A stretch of 52,826 nucleotides of DNA. It comes from Pseudonocardia bannensis. GTDB taxonomy: Bacteria; Actinomycetota; Actinomycetes; Mycobacteriales; Pseudonocardiaceae. The stretch spans positions 1 through 52,826 of the forward strand of contig NZ_JAAXKZ010000028.1 of the NCBI RefSeq assembly GCF_012911875.1. Direction: 5' to 3'. This document shows positions 1 through 8,888 of this stretch, in pieces. The notes under the pieces were generated by a model. It did not search any database and was not told the origin of the DNA. It saw only the letters and a list, made by a program, of their open reading frames with translations. Every line of letters begins with the position of its first letter. The first letter of the stretch is position 1. Position numbers and translations under genes: made by a program.

Positions 1-7
1 GATAGTG

Positions 8-127
8 TTGTCGGTGGTCATGGCGGTGGGGAAACGCCCGGTCCCATCCCGAACCCGGAAGCTAAGCCCGCCCGCGCCGATGGTACTGCACTCGCCAGGG
101 TGTGGGAGAGTAGGTCACCGCCGACAT
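8..127 (+). rRNA. rrf: 5S ribosomal RNA
   Basis: The conserved 5S core is present: the GGGAAACGCCCGGTCCCAT block and the following CCGAACCCGGAAGCTAAGCC block. Helix I pairs about positions 9-17 with 118-126, which sets the ends to within a few bases. The few bases before it would be the 23S-5S spacer, so this is the distal end of an rrn operon whose 16S and 23S lie to the left of the window. Confidence 0.95.
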
Positions 128-141
128 TCAACGGTGAAAAG

Positions 142-189
142 AAATGGGTGTGGCCCTCCGCGGTATCCCGCGGAGGGCCACACCCATTT
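142..189 (+). terminator. rRNA operon terminator hairpin
   Basis: This is a perfect inverted repeat with 22-bp arms (142-163 and 168-189) and a 4-nt TATC loop, 15 bases after the 5S. The stem begins with A and ends with TTT. The length and perfection of the stem fit a strong rrn terminator. It is nearly symmetrical, so it could act in both directions. Confidence 0.85.
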
Positions 190-199
190 GTCATAGGTG

Positions 200-778
200 A
201 ATGCTTCAGCCGGGCCGGCTGCATCGTCTTATTTCTGGCTGCGGGTCGGGGCGCCGATGGGTGCGCTGCTGCTGTCCGTGCGGCGGCGAACGCTCGGCAT
301 GACCCACTCCAGGCTCCATTGTGTCGTGTTTCCACGACGTCCGCGGCCACCCCGTTCGTCGGCGCACCGAGCCATGGGGTTCGAGAGCGGGGCCTCTGCA
401 GCCGAAACGGTCGTCGTGAGCCCCGTCCCGCGATCCCGGCTCAGTCGGTGACGTCGGGCCGGCGCAGTGGCGAGAGTGGTCGACGCCGCCGCCGTCGCCC
501 GTTCCGATGAGGACGCGCTGATAACCGGCGAGGTCGTCGTGCCGAGCGGGACGAGGCCCGGGTTCTGACGGACGTGACTGTCGCCGCTGGTGATCGAGCA
601 TGGACATCGGAGCGCGCGCGGTGGTGCTGCACCTGGCGGAGTGCTCGCGCGAGCTGTTCGCTCGCTGCACCTGTTCGTGCCGGATGGGCGCCCGGTCCTC
701 GTCCGTGACGAGTCTTGTGCCGAGTGCCGGGCGCGTGCCACGGCACTCGGCTGGAGCGCACCGATGCGGTGAGACCGG
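200..778. other. gene-poor stretch between the rrn end and pyrD
   Basis: No reading frame here has convincing codon use, a family motif and a ribosome binding site together. A short plus-strand frame ending at 772 reads protein-like over its last 35 codons (a CAEC pair near the end). A neighbouring frame reads plausibly just before it. That could be the tail of a decayed gene, but I cannot name a family and do not call one. Confidence 0.4.
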
Positions 779-1885
779 TCAACCCCGGTCGTCGGCACCC
801 ACGGCGTCGCTGACGCTCGTGAAGCCGTCGGCACGGAGCAGAGCCGCGAGCTCACGGTTGATCCGGGCCGGCCACCGTGCGCCGCCGTAGATGAACCCGG
901 TGTAGGCCTGCACAAGCGACGCCCCGGCGCGGATCCGCTGGTAGGCGTCCTCGCCCGTCTCGATCCCGCCCACCGAGACGATCGTCATCGACGGGCCCAT
1001 GCGGGCGCGTAACCGGCGGACGACCGCGAGCGCCGACGACGCCAGCGGCCGTCCCGAGACGCCTCCGGCCCCGATCTCGGCGAGAGTTGCCGCTGGTGTC
1101 GAGAGCCCCTCGCGCGAGGTCGTGGTGTTGGTGGCGACCACCCCGTCCAGGCCCAACCTGACCGCCATGTCGGCGACGGCGTCGATGTCCTCGTCGGCCA
1201 GATCGGTCGTGATCTTCACCAGCAGCGGGACCCGGCGCTCGGGCACCGCATGCACCAGCGCGTCCCGGACCGAGGCCAGCAGCGGCTCGAGCACCTCGAC
1301 CTGCTGCAGGTCCCGCAGCCCCGGGGTGTTCGGCGAGCTCACGTTCACCACGAGGTAGTTGGCCAGCGGGCCCAGGATCGTCGTGCTCCGCACGTAGTCG
1401 TCGATCGCCTCGTCCGGGGTCGCGACCTTGCTCTTGCCGATGTTGATGCCGATGACGGACCTCTCGCCGTCCGCGGCGCGCAGCCGGCGCAGCCGTCGGC
1501 CGACCACCTCGGCACCGGAGTTGTTGAACCCCATCCGGTTCACCAGGGCCCGGTCCTCGGGCAGCCGGAACAGCCGGGGCCGAGGATTGCCCGGCTGCGG
1601 CCGGGCCGTGACGGTCCCGATCTCCACGAAGTCGAATCCGAGCCGCCCCAGCGCACGCGCGCCCTCGGCGTCCTTGTCGAACCCGGCGGCGAGGCCGAGC
1701 GGGCCGGGGAACTCGATGCCCATCACCCGGGTACGCAGCACCGGGTCGCGCGGACCGGTCACCGCGGCCCACAGCCGTGCGAGGGCGGCGGGCCCGGCCG
1801 CGAGCCGGATCAGCCCGAACCCGAGTCGGTGTGCGAGCTCGGCAGGTATGCGCCGGAACACCAGGCGAAAGAGCAGGTCGTACAT
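779..1885 (-). CDS. pyrD: quinone-dependent dihydroorotate dehydrogenase
   Basis: Class 2 enzyme that oxidises dihydroorotate to orotate in pyrimidine synthesis, passing electrons through FMN to membrane quinone. The 368-residue length is usual for the class. The amphipathic N-terminal membrane helix region is residues 1-40. The FMN-barrel start GLAAGFDKDA is near 64, and NRMGFNN near 116 is typical. The NVSSPNTPGLR loop (181-191) carries the catalytic serine (Ser184 by alignment to the E. coli enzyme) that marks class 2 enzymes. The ATG at 1885 gives a complete N-terminal helix. It lies just downstream of the S4-domain gene on the same strand (39-bp gap) and is probably cotranscribed with it. 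Confidence 0.97.
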   Translation of the reverse strand: MYDLLFRLVFRRIPAELAHRLGFGLIRLAAGPAALARLWAAVTGPRDPVLRTRVMGIEFPGPLGLAAGFDKDAEGARALGRLGFDFVEIGTVTARPQPGNPRPRLFRLPEDRALVNRMGFNNSGAEVVGRRLRRLRAADGERSVIGINIGKSKVATPDEAIDDYVRSTTILGPLANYLVVNVSSPNTPGLRDLQQVEVLEPLLASVRDALVHAVPERRVPLLVKITTDLADEDIDAVADMAVRLGLDGVVATNTTTSREGLSTPAATLAEIGAGGVSGRPLASSALAVVRRLRARMGPSMTIVSVGGIETGEDAYQRIRAGASLVQAYTGFIYGGARWPARINRELAALLRADGFTSVSDAVGADDRG

Positions 1886-1924
1886 GGGCCCTATCTTCGT
1901 CGGCGGCCCGGCACGGGACTGCGG

Positions 1925-2293
1925 TCAGGGTCCGTCGAACGCCCTGAGCTGATCGAGCAGGCGGCGATCCCGCTTGGTCGGGCGCCCGGCACCGCGGTCG
2001 CGGCGGGCCACCGGGCTTGCGGCCTCCGCAGGTGCGACGGGGGTGTTGTCGATGTAGCAGCGCACCGCCTCGGGCGCCCCGACCCGCTTCTCGATCACCC
2101 GGGTGACCTCGACGATCCGGGTGTTGTCGTGCACGCGGGCCCGGACCGTGTCGCCGACGTGTACCGGTGTCGCGGGCTTGGCGGGCTTGTCGTTGACCCG
2201 GACATGGCCACCGCGGCACGCGGCCGCGGCGTCCGCGCGGGACTTCGTCAACCGGACCGACCACAACCAGCGGTCCAGGCGGGTGGACTCCAT
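1925..2293 (-). CDS. S4-domain RNA-binding protein (Hsp15-like)
   Basis: Small RNA-binding protein (122 aa) of the Hsp15/YrfH type, which binds ribosomal RNA on stalled 50S subunits in E. coli. The S4 domain occupies residues 4-60 and begins with the family signature RLDRWLWSVRL. A GHVRVNDKPAKP strand follows. The basic C-terminus (RRDRGAGRPTKRDRR) is also usual in this family. I start at the ATG at 2293 rather than the TTG one codon upstream. The actinobacterial function has not been shown, so the name rests on domain similarity. Confidence 0.9.
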   Translation of the reverse strand: MESTRLDRWLWSVRLTKSRADAAAACRGGHVRVNDKPAKPATPVHVGDTVRARVHDNTRIVEVTRVIEKRVGAPEAVRCYIDNTPVAPAEAASPVARRDRGAGRPTKRDRRLLDQLRAFDGP

Positions 2294-2330
2294 CAACCGA
2301 TGATGACGGACGGCACCGACAGCGTGCAGG

Positions 2331-3128
2331 TCAGTAGTGGACGACTCCCGGGGTGCCGCCGCCCGCGGCGATCGCGTCGCCGTTGATCGCGACGCTGCGC
2401 GGCGACGCCAGGAACGTCACCACGTCGGCCACCTCCTCGGCGGTGATCAGCCGGCCGACGGTGGTGGTCGCGTCCAGTTGCGCCCGCGCCTCGCCCTCGG
2501 TGACACCCCGGGCCCGGGCCCGGTCGGCGATCACGCCGGGGGTCCGTTCGGTCACGGTGAGCCCGGGGTGCACCACGGTGACGTTGACGCCGTGCGGGCC
2601 GAGCTCCTCCGCGAGCGCCGCGGTCATCGCCGCGACCGCGACGTTGCGCACCGACCCGACCAGCGACACCGACTTGCGGGCGTTGAGCCCGCTGATGTTG
2701 ATGATGCGGCCCCAGCCCTGCTCGAGCATGTACGGCGCCACGGCACGGGCGCAGCGCAGGTAACCCAGGAGCTTGGTCTCCAGCTCGACCCGCAGATCGT
2801 CGTCGGTGAGCCCGGCGAGATCGGGCACGGGTCCGGAGCCGGCGGGGCGCGCTGCGGCGTTGACCAGGATGTCGAGGCCGCCCAGCTGCTCGGCCGCCGT
2901 CCGCACCATGGCTCGCACGGCGTCGTCGTCGGCGGTGTCGGCGACCAGGGCGACCGCCCGGCGACCGTGCCGCGACACCTGCGCAGCGGCCTTCTGCAGC
3001 GTCTCGGCGGTGCGGGCGACGAGCGCGACGTCGACTCCCTCGGCGGCCAGCGCGTCGGCGACCGCGAACCCGATGCCGCGGCTCCCACCGGTGACCACCG
3101 CTCGCCTGCCGGACAACCGTAGATCCAT
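2331..3128 (-). CDS. SDR-family oxidoreductase lacking the YxxxK catalytic pair
   Basis: Classical short-chain dehydrogenase/reductase fold of 265 aa. The nucleotide-binding TGGSRGIG motif is at 13-20, the NAAA-type motif at 90-93, and the active-site serine region INISG at 143-147. The usual Tyr-x-x-x-Lys is absent: the aligned residues are Gly158 and Asn162 (GSVRN). Chemistry by the normal SDR mechanism is therefore doubtful. It may be a divergent SDR subfamily, a binding protein, or an enzyme using other residues. The ATG at 3128 gives the canonical MDLRLSGRRA start; an extended upstream start would add an unlikely leader. The substrate is unknown. Confidence 0.9.
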   Translation of the reverse strand: MDLRLSGRRAVVTGGSRGIGFAVADALAAEGVDVALVARTAETLQKAAAQVSRHGRRAVALVADTADDDAVRAMVRTAAEQLGGLDILVNAAARPAGSGPVPDLAGLTDDDLRVELETKLLGYLRCARAVAPYMLEQGWGRIINISGLNARKSVSLVGSVRNVAVAAMTAALAEELGPHGVNVTVVHPGLTVTERTPGVIADRARARGVTEGEARAQLDATTTVGRLITAEEVADVVTFLASPRSVAINGDAIAAGGGTPGVVHY

Positions 3129-3223
3129 GCCGCTCACTCTGCTCCCTGCCTGCCGGGCCCGCATCGAGGGTCGTGCGCGCGCCGGACGACCGGGATGCCC
3201 GCCGCGCCCCGTAAGGTGCTGCA

Positions 3224-4108
3224 GTGGCCGCAGCGTTCGACTCAGTGGTGCTCGTGTTCAACCCGCAGAGCACCGGCGACGCCGAGCGGCTCGCCTGCGA
3301 GTTGCGCGACGAGCTCGCGGCACGCGCGCCCGGTCAGCCGGTCGACCTGCGGCCCACCCGGTACGCCGGGCACGCCCGGGAGATCGCGCGTGAGGCCGCC
3401 GCGACGGGCCGGCCGCTGATCGTCTCGGTGAGCGGCGACGGTGGTTACAACGAGGTCGTCGACGGCGTCATGCAGACCCCCGGCAACGGGGCGGTGTGCG
3501 CGGTGCTCGCGGCGGGCAACGCCAACGACCACCGCCGGGTCACCAGGGAGCGCCCCCTCGTGGAATCCATCGTGGCCGGTGACGTGCGTCGGATGGACCT
3601 GCTGCGGCTCACCGTCGGCGAGGGTCCGGACGCCTCCGTGCGCTACGCCCACTCCTACATCGGTCTGGGCCTCACCCCGGTCGTGGCCGTCGAGCTGGAG
3701 AAGGGATACAAGGGGTCGTTCCGCGAGATCGTCACGACCGTCCGGACGTTCTCCCGCTTCCGCCCCTTCGAGATCGAGCTCGCCCACGGCGACCGGCGCA
3801 GCATCGACAGCCTGGTGTTCGCCAACATCCCGGAGATGGCCAAGTACGCGACGCTCAGCGAGGACGGGCGTCCCGACGACGGTCGGTTCGAGGTCATCAT
3901 GTTGCGGCACACGGCGAAGTGGCGGGTGCTGGGCACCGCGCTGCGGGCCGCCCTGCGTGGCCTCGGTCCGCAGCCGAGCGTGCGCGAGTACCGGTTCCGC
4001 ACGGTGAGCCCACTGCCGTTGCAGATCGACGGCGAGCTCGTGGACCTGGACGCGGGCACCCCGGTGACCGTCGACATCGCGGCCGGTGCCCTGACGACGA
4101 TCGTCTGA
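3224..4108 (+). CDS. diacylglycerol-kinase-family lipid kinase
   Basis: 294-aa member of the DAGK catalytic (DgkB/YegS/BmrU) family, which phosphorylates lipid hydroxyls such as diacylglycerol with ATP at the cytoplasmic membrane face. The N-terminal FNPQS strand (residues 12-16) and the nucleotide motif SGDGGYNEVVDG (70-81, usually GGDGTxNE) are clear. AVLAAGNANDHRR near 93-105 corresponds to the usual PxGTxND region, with an atypical Ala-Gly start. The C-terminal LQIDGEL strand is typical. The GTG start at 3224 follows AAGGTG. It ends 5 bp from the convergent aroQ. The true lipid substrate cannot be read from sequence. Confidence 0.9.
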   Translation: MAAAFDSVVLVFNPQSTGDAERLACELRDELAARAPGQPVDLRPTRYAGHAREIAREAAATGRPLIVSVSGDGGYNEVVDGVMQTPGNGAVCAVLAAGNANDHRRVTRERPLVESIVAGDVRRMDLLRLTVGEGPDASVRYAHSYIGLGLTPVVAVELEKGYKGSFREIVTTVRTFSRFRPFEIELAHGDRRSIDSLVFANIPEMAKYATLSEDGRPDDGRFEVIMLRHTAKWRVLGTALRAALRGLGPQPSVREYRFRTVSPLPLQIDGELVDLDAGTPVTVDIAAGALTTIV

Positions 4109-4113
4109 GTGGC

Positions 4114-4566
4114 TCACTCCTGCGTGAGGCGGCGCAGGCCCTCGATGGCCAGCACGTAGCCCTGGACCCCGAAGCCGACGACGATCCCCGCGGCCACCGG
4201 GGACAGGTAGGAGTGGTGCCGGAACTCCTCGCGGCGGTGGACGTTCGAGATGTGCACCTCGATGACCGGAACACTCGCCCCTTCGATCGCGTCGTGCAGT
4301 GCGACGGAGGTGTGCGTGTACGCGCCGGCGTTGACCACCGCCCCGATCGAGCGGCCGGCCGCGACCTCCGCCCCCACCTCGTGGATCCAGTCGACCAGCC
4401 TGCCCTCGTGGTTGGACTGCCGGAACTCGACCGTCAGCCCGTGTTCGCCGGCGGCCCGCCGGCAGAGCTCCTCGACGTCGGCGAGCGTCGTCGTGCCGTA
4501 GACCTCGGGTTTGCGCGTGCCCAGCAGGTTGAGGTTCGGGCCGTTCAGGACGAACACGGTGGTCAT
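4114..4566 (-). CDS. aroQ: type II 3-dehydroquinate dehydratase
   Basis: Third step of the shikimate pathway: reversible dehydration of 3-dehydroquinate to 3-dehydroshikimate by the type II enolate mechanism, in a dodecameric cytoplasmic enzyme. The 150-residue length is standard. [19 protein letters not shown] contains the catalytic Arg18 and Tyr23 on the flexible lid. The [16 protein letters not shown] segment carries the second-half active-site His and Arg. The ATG at 4566 follows GTGAGG. No other aromatic pathway gene is adjacent. Confidence 0.97.
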   Translation of the reverse strand: MTTVFVLNGPNLNLLGTRKPEVYGTTTLADVEELCRRAAGEHGLTVEFRQSNHEGRLVDWIHEVGAEVAAGRSIGAVVNAGAYTHTSVALHDAIEGASVPVIEVHISNVHRREEFRHHSYLSPVAAGIVVGFGVQGYVLAIEGLRRLTQE

Positions 4567-4711
4567 GCAGCCTCACTTCGTCGACGGGAGCGCCGCCAGT
4601 GTTCCGGAGCGCTCCGGCGTTGCTCTACGCGACGCGCTGCGCGAGGGTGACGGGCATGATGGCGGTGGTGCCCCCGGTCCCGATGTCCCTCCGGCCGACC
4701 GCGCGCCCCGC

Positions 4712-6175
4712 GTGAGCACCGCGCTCGCCGCGGGTCTGCGGGCGTCGGCCGCCGCGGCGCCGGACGCCCCCGCGGTGTCCGACGGCGAGGAGCGGGTGAC
4801 CCGGGCGGAGCTCGAGGACCGCACGAACCGGCTGGCCCGGGCGTTCGCCGCGCGGGGGGTTCGACGCGGCTCGCTGGTGTCCATCGCATTGCCCAACGGG
4901 GTCCGGCACATCGAGGCGTCCGTGGCGGCCTGGAAGCTGGGCGCGGTCCCGCAACCCGTGTCGCACCGGCTCCCACCCGGGGAGCTCGATGCATTGGTCG
5001 CGGTCGCCGATCCCGCGCTGGTCGTGGGGCTGGAGCCGCGCGACCGGCGCCCGTGGTTGCCCGGCGACCACGACACCTCGGGCGAGTCGGCGGCGCCGCT
5101 CCCCGATGTGGTGGGCCCGTCGTGGAAGGCGCCGACATCAGGAGGCAGCACCGGCCGGCCGAAGATCATCGTCTCCGGGTACGAGGCGAGCCTCGAGGCC
5201 GTGGTGCCGCGCGCGGACTCGCTGCGCATCGACCGCGATGGGGTGATGCTCTGTACTGCGCCGCTGTACCACAACGCGCCGTACATGTTCTCCCTGCTTG
5301 CGCTGCTGCAGGGCCATCACGTCGTGCTGATGCGCCGGTTCGACGCCGAACGCGCCCTGCACCTCATCGCGGAGCACGGTGTCACCTGGCTCTACGTCGT
5401 GCCGACGATGATGGGCCGGATGCTGCGGCTGCCCGAGAACGTGCGGCGCGCGGCCGACCTGACGTCGCTGCGCACCGTGCTGCACGTCGGTGCCCCGTGC
5501 CCCCCGCACGTCAAGCGGGGCTGGCTGGACTGGTGCGGGCCGGAGCGGGTGCTCGAGCTCTATTCCGGCACCGAGGCGCAGGCCAACTCGATGATCACCG
5601 GTGCGGAGTGGCTGGCCCGGCCCGGTTCGGTCGGGCAGGTGAAGGCCGGGCGGATGAAGGTGTGCGACGCCGAGGGCCGCGAGCTGCCGCCGGGGGAGAT
5701 CGGCGAGATCTGGATGCGGCCCGTCGACGACCGGCGCACCTACCACTACATCGGCGCCGAGCCGCGCGAGCGCGACGGCTGGGAGTCCCTTGGGGACATG
5801 GGGCACTTCGACGCCGATGGCTACCTGTATCTGGCCGACCGGCGGACCGACATGATCCTGGTCGGCGGGGCGAACGTGTACCCGGCGGAGGTGGAGGCCG
5901 CGCTGTACGAGCATCCCGCGGTGCTCACCTGCGCCGTGATCGGCTTGCCCGACGAGGACTACGGCAACGTGGTGCACGCGATCGTGCAGACCGGGGTCCC
6001 GGTCGCCGCGGCCGGGTTGCTGGCCCACCTCGGCGGGCGGCTCGCGCCGTACAAGATCCCGCGGACGATCGAGTTCACCGACGAGGCCGTGCGCGACGAC
6101 GCGGGCAAGGTGCGGCGCAGCGCGCTGCGGGCGGCTCGGCTCCCGACACCGGGTCGGGCGGCGGCAGGGGACTGA
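4712..6175 (+). CDS. AMP-dependent acyl-CoA synthetase/ligase
   Basis: ANL-superfamily enzyme (about 487 aa) that activates a carboxylic acid as acyl-AMP and then acyl-CoA. The phosphate loop SGGSTGRPKII is near residue 150. YSGTEAQ is the A5 motif, GDMGHFDADGYLYLADRRTD includes the A7/A8 hinge, and GGANVYPAEVE begins the C-terminal subdomain. The C-terminal half is slightly shortened and lacks an obvious PKTxxGK lysine motif; the end reads DAGKVRRSALR, where the lysine may serve. The frame is open further upstream into aroQ, but homologous sequence starts at the GTG at 4712. No ribosome binding site is evident. The remnant of an RraA-like gene follows directly. Confidence 0.85.
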   Translation: MSTALAAGLRASAAAAPDAPAVSDGEERVTRAELEDRTNRLARAFAARGVRRGSLVSIALPNGVRHIEASVAAWKLGAVPQPVSHRLPPGELDALVAVADPALVVGLEPRDRRPWLPGDHDTSGESAAPLPDVVGPSWKAPTSGGSTGRPKIIVSGYEASLEAVVPRADSLRIDRDGVMLCTAPLYHNAPYMFSLLALLQGHHVVLMRRFDAERALHLIAEHGVTWLYVVPTMMGRMLRLPENVRRAADLTSLRTVLHVGAPCPPHVKRGWLDWCGPERVLELYSGTEAQANSMITGAEWLARPGSVGQVKAGRMKVCDAEGRELPPGEIGEIWMRPVDDRRTYHYIGAEPRERDGWESLGDMGHFDADGYLYLADRRTDMILVGGANVYPAEVEAALYEHPAVLTCAVIGLPDEDYGNVVHAIVQTGVPVAAAGLLAHLGGRLAPYKIPRTIEFTDEAVRDDAGKVRRSALRAARLPTPGRAAAGD

Positions 6176-6529
6176 TCCGTTCGCATTCCGCCGTCGCGTT
6201 GCGCGCGGCCGAGCCCGGCTCGGTGCTGGTGGCCACCGACGGGCACCGGCGAGCGGTCTCCGGTGAGCTGTTCGCGGCGGAGGCGCGCCGCCGCGGGCTG
6301 GCCGGCATCGTGATCGACGGCTACTGCCGGGACATGCGCGGGCTACGCACCATCGGACTTCCGGTCCACGCCCGCGGGACGACCCCGATGTCGGGCAGCA
6401 CCCTCGATCCCGGCACCCTCGGGAAGCCGGTGGTCATCGGCGGGGTCGAGGTGGCGGCCGGCGATCGTCGACGAGCATCTGCGCGCCCTCGCCACCGGAG
6501 CACCCAGCGTCCTCGGCTTCACCGTCTGA
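6176..6529 (+). pseudogene. remnant of an RraA-like / 4-hydroxy-4-methyl-2-oxoglutarate aldolase family gene
   Basis: After the ligase stop, a new frame gives an RraA-family core: ALRAAEPGSVLVATDG, then GELFAAEARRRGLAGIVIDG, then YCRDMRGLRTIGLPVHARG, ending at VVIGGVEVAAGD near 6463. The frame then changes and reads AIVDEHLRALATGAPSVLGF with a TGA at 6527-6529. The N-terminal third of the family is missing, and so are the residues normally between GGVxVxPGD and the C-terminal helix. The copy is therefore truncated, internally deleted and frameshifted. The retained codon bias suggests recent decay. Confidence 0.75.
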
Positions 6530-6593
6530 GGCCGGCGCCGGCCGCACCTGAGATCCGCAGGAGGATCCCCCACGTGGACAACCGGTGGACCGG

Positions 6594-8558
6594 TCACGGG
6601 CGGTGGCGCCGAACCTCCTCGACGACGGCAGTGACCCGCCGATCGGCGCGCAGCTCCTCGAGGGTGAGCGGGAGCGGCAGCCGCCAGTTCGGGTACTCGT
6701 CGACGGTCCCGGGCAGGTTCGGTTGGCGGGTCTCGCCGATGACGTCGTACGGGGACACCAGCGCGAGCCGGCACCGGCTGCGGGCCAACAGCGCGTGCAT
6801 GCCGACGACGATCTGCTCCTCGGGCGCGTCGGCCGATGTCAGCAGTCTCTCCGCGACCAGCAACGCCACCAGCTCGTCGCGCTCCGCGGCCGCTCTGTCC
6901 TTCTCCGCCGGCACGTCGTCGAGCAGGTCGAGCTCCGCGCGGGCGCGCACGTGCTCGCCGCGCAGGAACCCCGACGCGGTCGGCAGGTCGTGCGTCGACA
7001 CTGTCGCGACCGCCTCGGCCGGCCACTGCTGCGGCGGCAGCAGCGGCTCGCCGGGGGCGTCGCGGTCCCGGGCGAACCACAGCACGGTCGAGCCGAGCAT
7101 GTTCCGCTCGGCGAGCGCCTCGGTCACCTCCGGCTCGACGGTGCCGAGGTCCTCGCCGATCACCAACGCACCTGCGCGCCAGGCCTCCAGGGTGAGCACG
7201 GCGAGCATCGCGTCGTCGTCGTAGTACACATAGGTCCCACGGTCGGCCGACTCGCCCGGCGGCACCCACCAGAGCCGGAAGAGCCCGGCCACGTGGTCGA
7301 TCCGCAGCCCGTCCGCGTGCGAGAGCAACGCGCGCAGCAGGTCGCGGTAGGCGGCGTAGCCGGTCGCGGCAAGCACGTCAGGGCGCCACGGCGGCAACCC
7401 CCAGGCCTGGCCGCGCTGGTTGAACGCGTCCGGTGGCGCACCGACCGTCACGTCCAGGGCGAGCACGTCCTGCAGCGCCCAGGCGTCGGCACCCTCCGGG
7501 TCGCAGCCCACGGCCAGATCGTGGATCACGCCCAGCGGCATCCCGGCGGCGCGGGCCGCCTCGCGGACCTGGGCGAGCTGCCGGTCGACCTGCTGCTGCA
7601 CCCAGGCGTGGAAGGCCACCCGCGGTGCCAGCTCCCGTCGCGCCGCGGCCACGGCGTCGCTCGCCGGGTGCCGCAACTGCTCAGGCCACAGGCTCCAGCG
7701 CCCGCCGTAGCGCTCGGCGAGGGCACTGAACGTCGCGAAGTCCCGCAGGTCGTCGCCCATCTCGGGCTCGGGGCGGCCCTCGGCACGCCACAGCAGTTCC
7801 AGCGCCGAACGCTTGGCCGCCCAGACCCGGTCGTGCGCGATCCGGTCGCCGACCGTCTCCGGACGCAGCGCGTCGACCTCGGCGCGGGTCGCGGCGTCGG
7901 CCCGCGCGTAGGCATCGAGATCGGTGACCCGGAGCGCCAGGGGCGTCGCGAACCGCCGGCTCGACGGTGTGTAGGGAGAGGGCTGCACCGGTGGAACCGG
8001 TGCGATCGCGTGCAGCGGGTTGAGCAGCACCGCATCGGCGCCGTGCTCGCGCCCGGTCCAGTCGACGAACTCGCGCAGGTCGCCGAGATCGCCGATGCCC
8101 CACGAGCCCCGCGAGTGCAGCGCGTAGAGCTGCAGCATCCAGCCCCAGGCGCGCGGCGGATCGGGCAGCTCCGGCGGCGCCACGATCACCGTGCTCTGCG
8201 CGTCGCCGAGCTCCAGCCGGTAGTAGCCCGGCTCCAGCCCCGCGGGGAGCTCGCCGTCGACGTCGCGGCGCGCGCCCGACTCATCGACGAGTACCCCGGC
8301 GCCGGGCAGCCGGTACGACCGGTCGCTGCGCAGCGCGATCGTGCCGGGAAGCGTGCCGGCGGCCGCCCGTTCCCGGGCGGCCGCGAGCGCCGCGCGCCGC
8401 GCGTCCGGGGTGCTCGCATCCACGTCGAGCAGCCCCAGCACCCGGATGACCACCTCGGGGTCCACCGTCACCGGCCGTCGGTCGCCGTCGCGGTAGGTGG
8501 TGGCCACGCCGTGTGCGGCGGCGAGTTCGGTCAGGTCGTCGTCGATGGTGCCGTTCAC
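6594..8558 (-). CDS. malQ: 4-alpha-glucanotransferase (amylomaltase)
   Basis: GH77 enzyme (654 aa) that transfers alpha-1,4-glucan chains between maltodextrins in cytoplasmic maltose/glycogen metabolism. After an N-terminal extension typical of actinobacterial MalQ (residues 1-150), GSWGIGDLGDL begins the barrel. GLRIDHVAGLFRLWWVP holds the catalytic Asp region, ALVIGEDLGTVEPEV holds the acid/base Glu, and STHDLPTASGFLRGE holds the third Asp. I use the GTG at 8558, which gives the normal family length; a longer open frame upstream reads into the neighbouring gene. The small CBM48-like gene lies just upstream on the same strand, consistent with glucan metabolism. Confidence 0.95.
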   Translation of the reverse strand: MNGTIDDDLTELAAAHGVATTYRDGDRRPVTVDPEVVIRVLGLLDVDASTPDARRAALAAARERAAAGTLPGTIALRSDRSYRLPGAGVLVDESGARRDVDGELPAGLEPGYYRLELGDAQSTVIVAPPELPDPPRAWGWMLQLYALHSRGSWGIGDLGDLREFVDWTGREHGADAVLLNPLHAIAPVPPVQPSPYTPSSRRFATPLALRVTDLDAYARADAATRAEVDALRPETVGDRIAHDRVWAAKRSALELLWRAEGRPEPEMGDDLRDFATFSALAERYGGRWSLWPEQLRHPASDAVAAARRELAPRVAFHAWVQQQVDRQLAQVREAARAAGMPLGVIHDLAVGCDPEGADAWALQDVLALDVTVGAPPDAFNQRGQAWGLPPWRPDVLAATGYAAYRDLLRALLSHADGLRIDHVAGLFRLWWVPPGESADRGTYVYYDDDAMLAVLTLEAWRAGALVIGEDLGTVEPEVTEALAERNMLGSTVLWFARDRDAPGEPLLPPQQWPAEAVATVSTHDLPTASGFLRGEHVRARAELDLLDDVPAEKDRAAAERDELVALLVAERLLTSADAPEEQIVVGMHALLARSRCRLALVSPYDVIGETRQPNLPGTVDEYPNWRLPLPLTLEELRADRRVTAVVEEVRRHRP

Positions 8559-8611
8559 GCCGCTACGTTCCCCGTCCGTGTGCGCACGACACGGGGTGCC
8601 GGCGTTGCTCT

Positions 8612-8888
8612 TCAGACCACCAGGATGGTGTCGGAGCCGTCCACGTCGGCGACGTCCGGGTCGTTGAACCAGTTGCCGTTCTCGCCGAGGTAGCGCAACC
8701 GCAGCCGGGTACCGCGCGACACCGTGACCGAGGTGGATCGGGTGCCGTTGGTGCGGCGTCGCAGTTCGTGCCGGCCGGGCCTCCAGTCGTTGAAGTCGCC
8801 GCCGACGCTGCATCGGCCGGTGGCGAGGCCGAGGGGCAGCGCGAAGGTCACCTCGACGTTCCCGGCAGCGGGGGGACAGCCGGATCAC
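8612..8888 (-). pseudogene. isoamylase early-set (CBM48-like) small protein with a one-base frameshift
   Basis: Residues from VTFALPLGL through GDFNDWRPG to RLRYLGENGNWFNDP match the small free-standing glycogen-binding E-set proteins of actinobacteria. These are usually about 90-100 aa. The intact frame from the internal GTG at 8851 gives only 79 aa. A better start is the GTG at 8886-8888, preceded at good spacing by AAGGAG (8895-8900). That start is one base out of frame, and removing one C of the six-base run (G run on the plus strand, 8870-8875) joins them to give VIRLSPAAGNVEVTFALP. This is either a real frameshift in a homopolymer or a sequencing error. It probably acts with malQ. Confidence 0.7.

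Noticed and set aside
590..772. Short plus-strand frame with CAEC near its end, between the rrn terminator and pyrD
   Set aside because: Its start lacks a ribosome binding site and only the last 35 codons look coding. No family is recognised, so it is noted only as a possible remnant.
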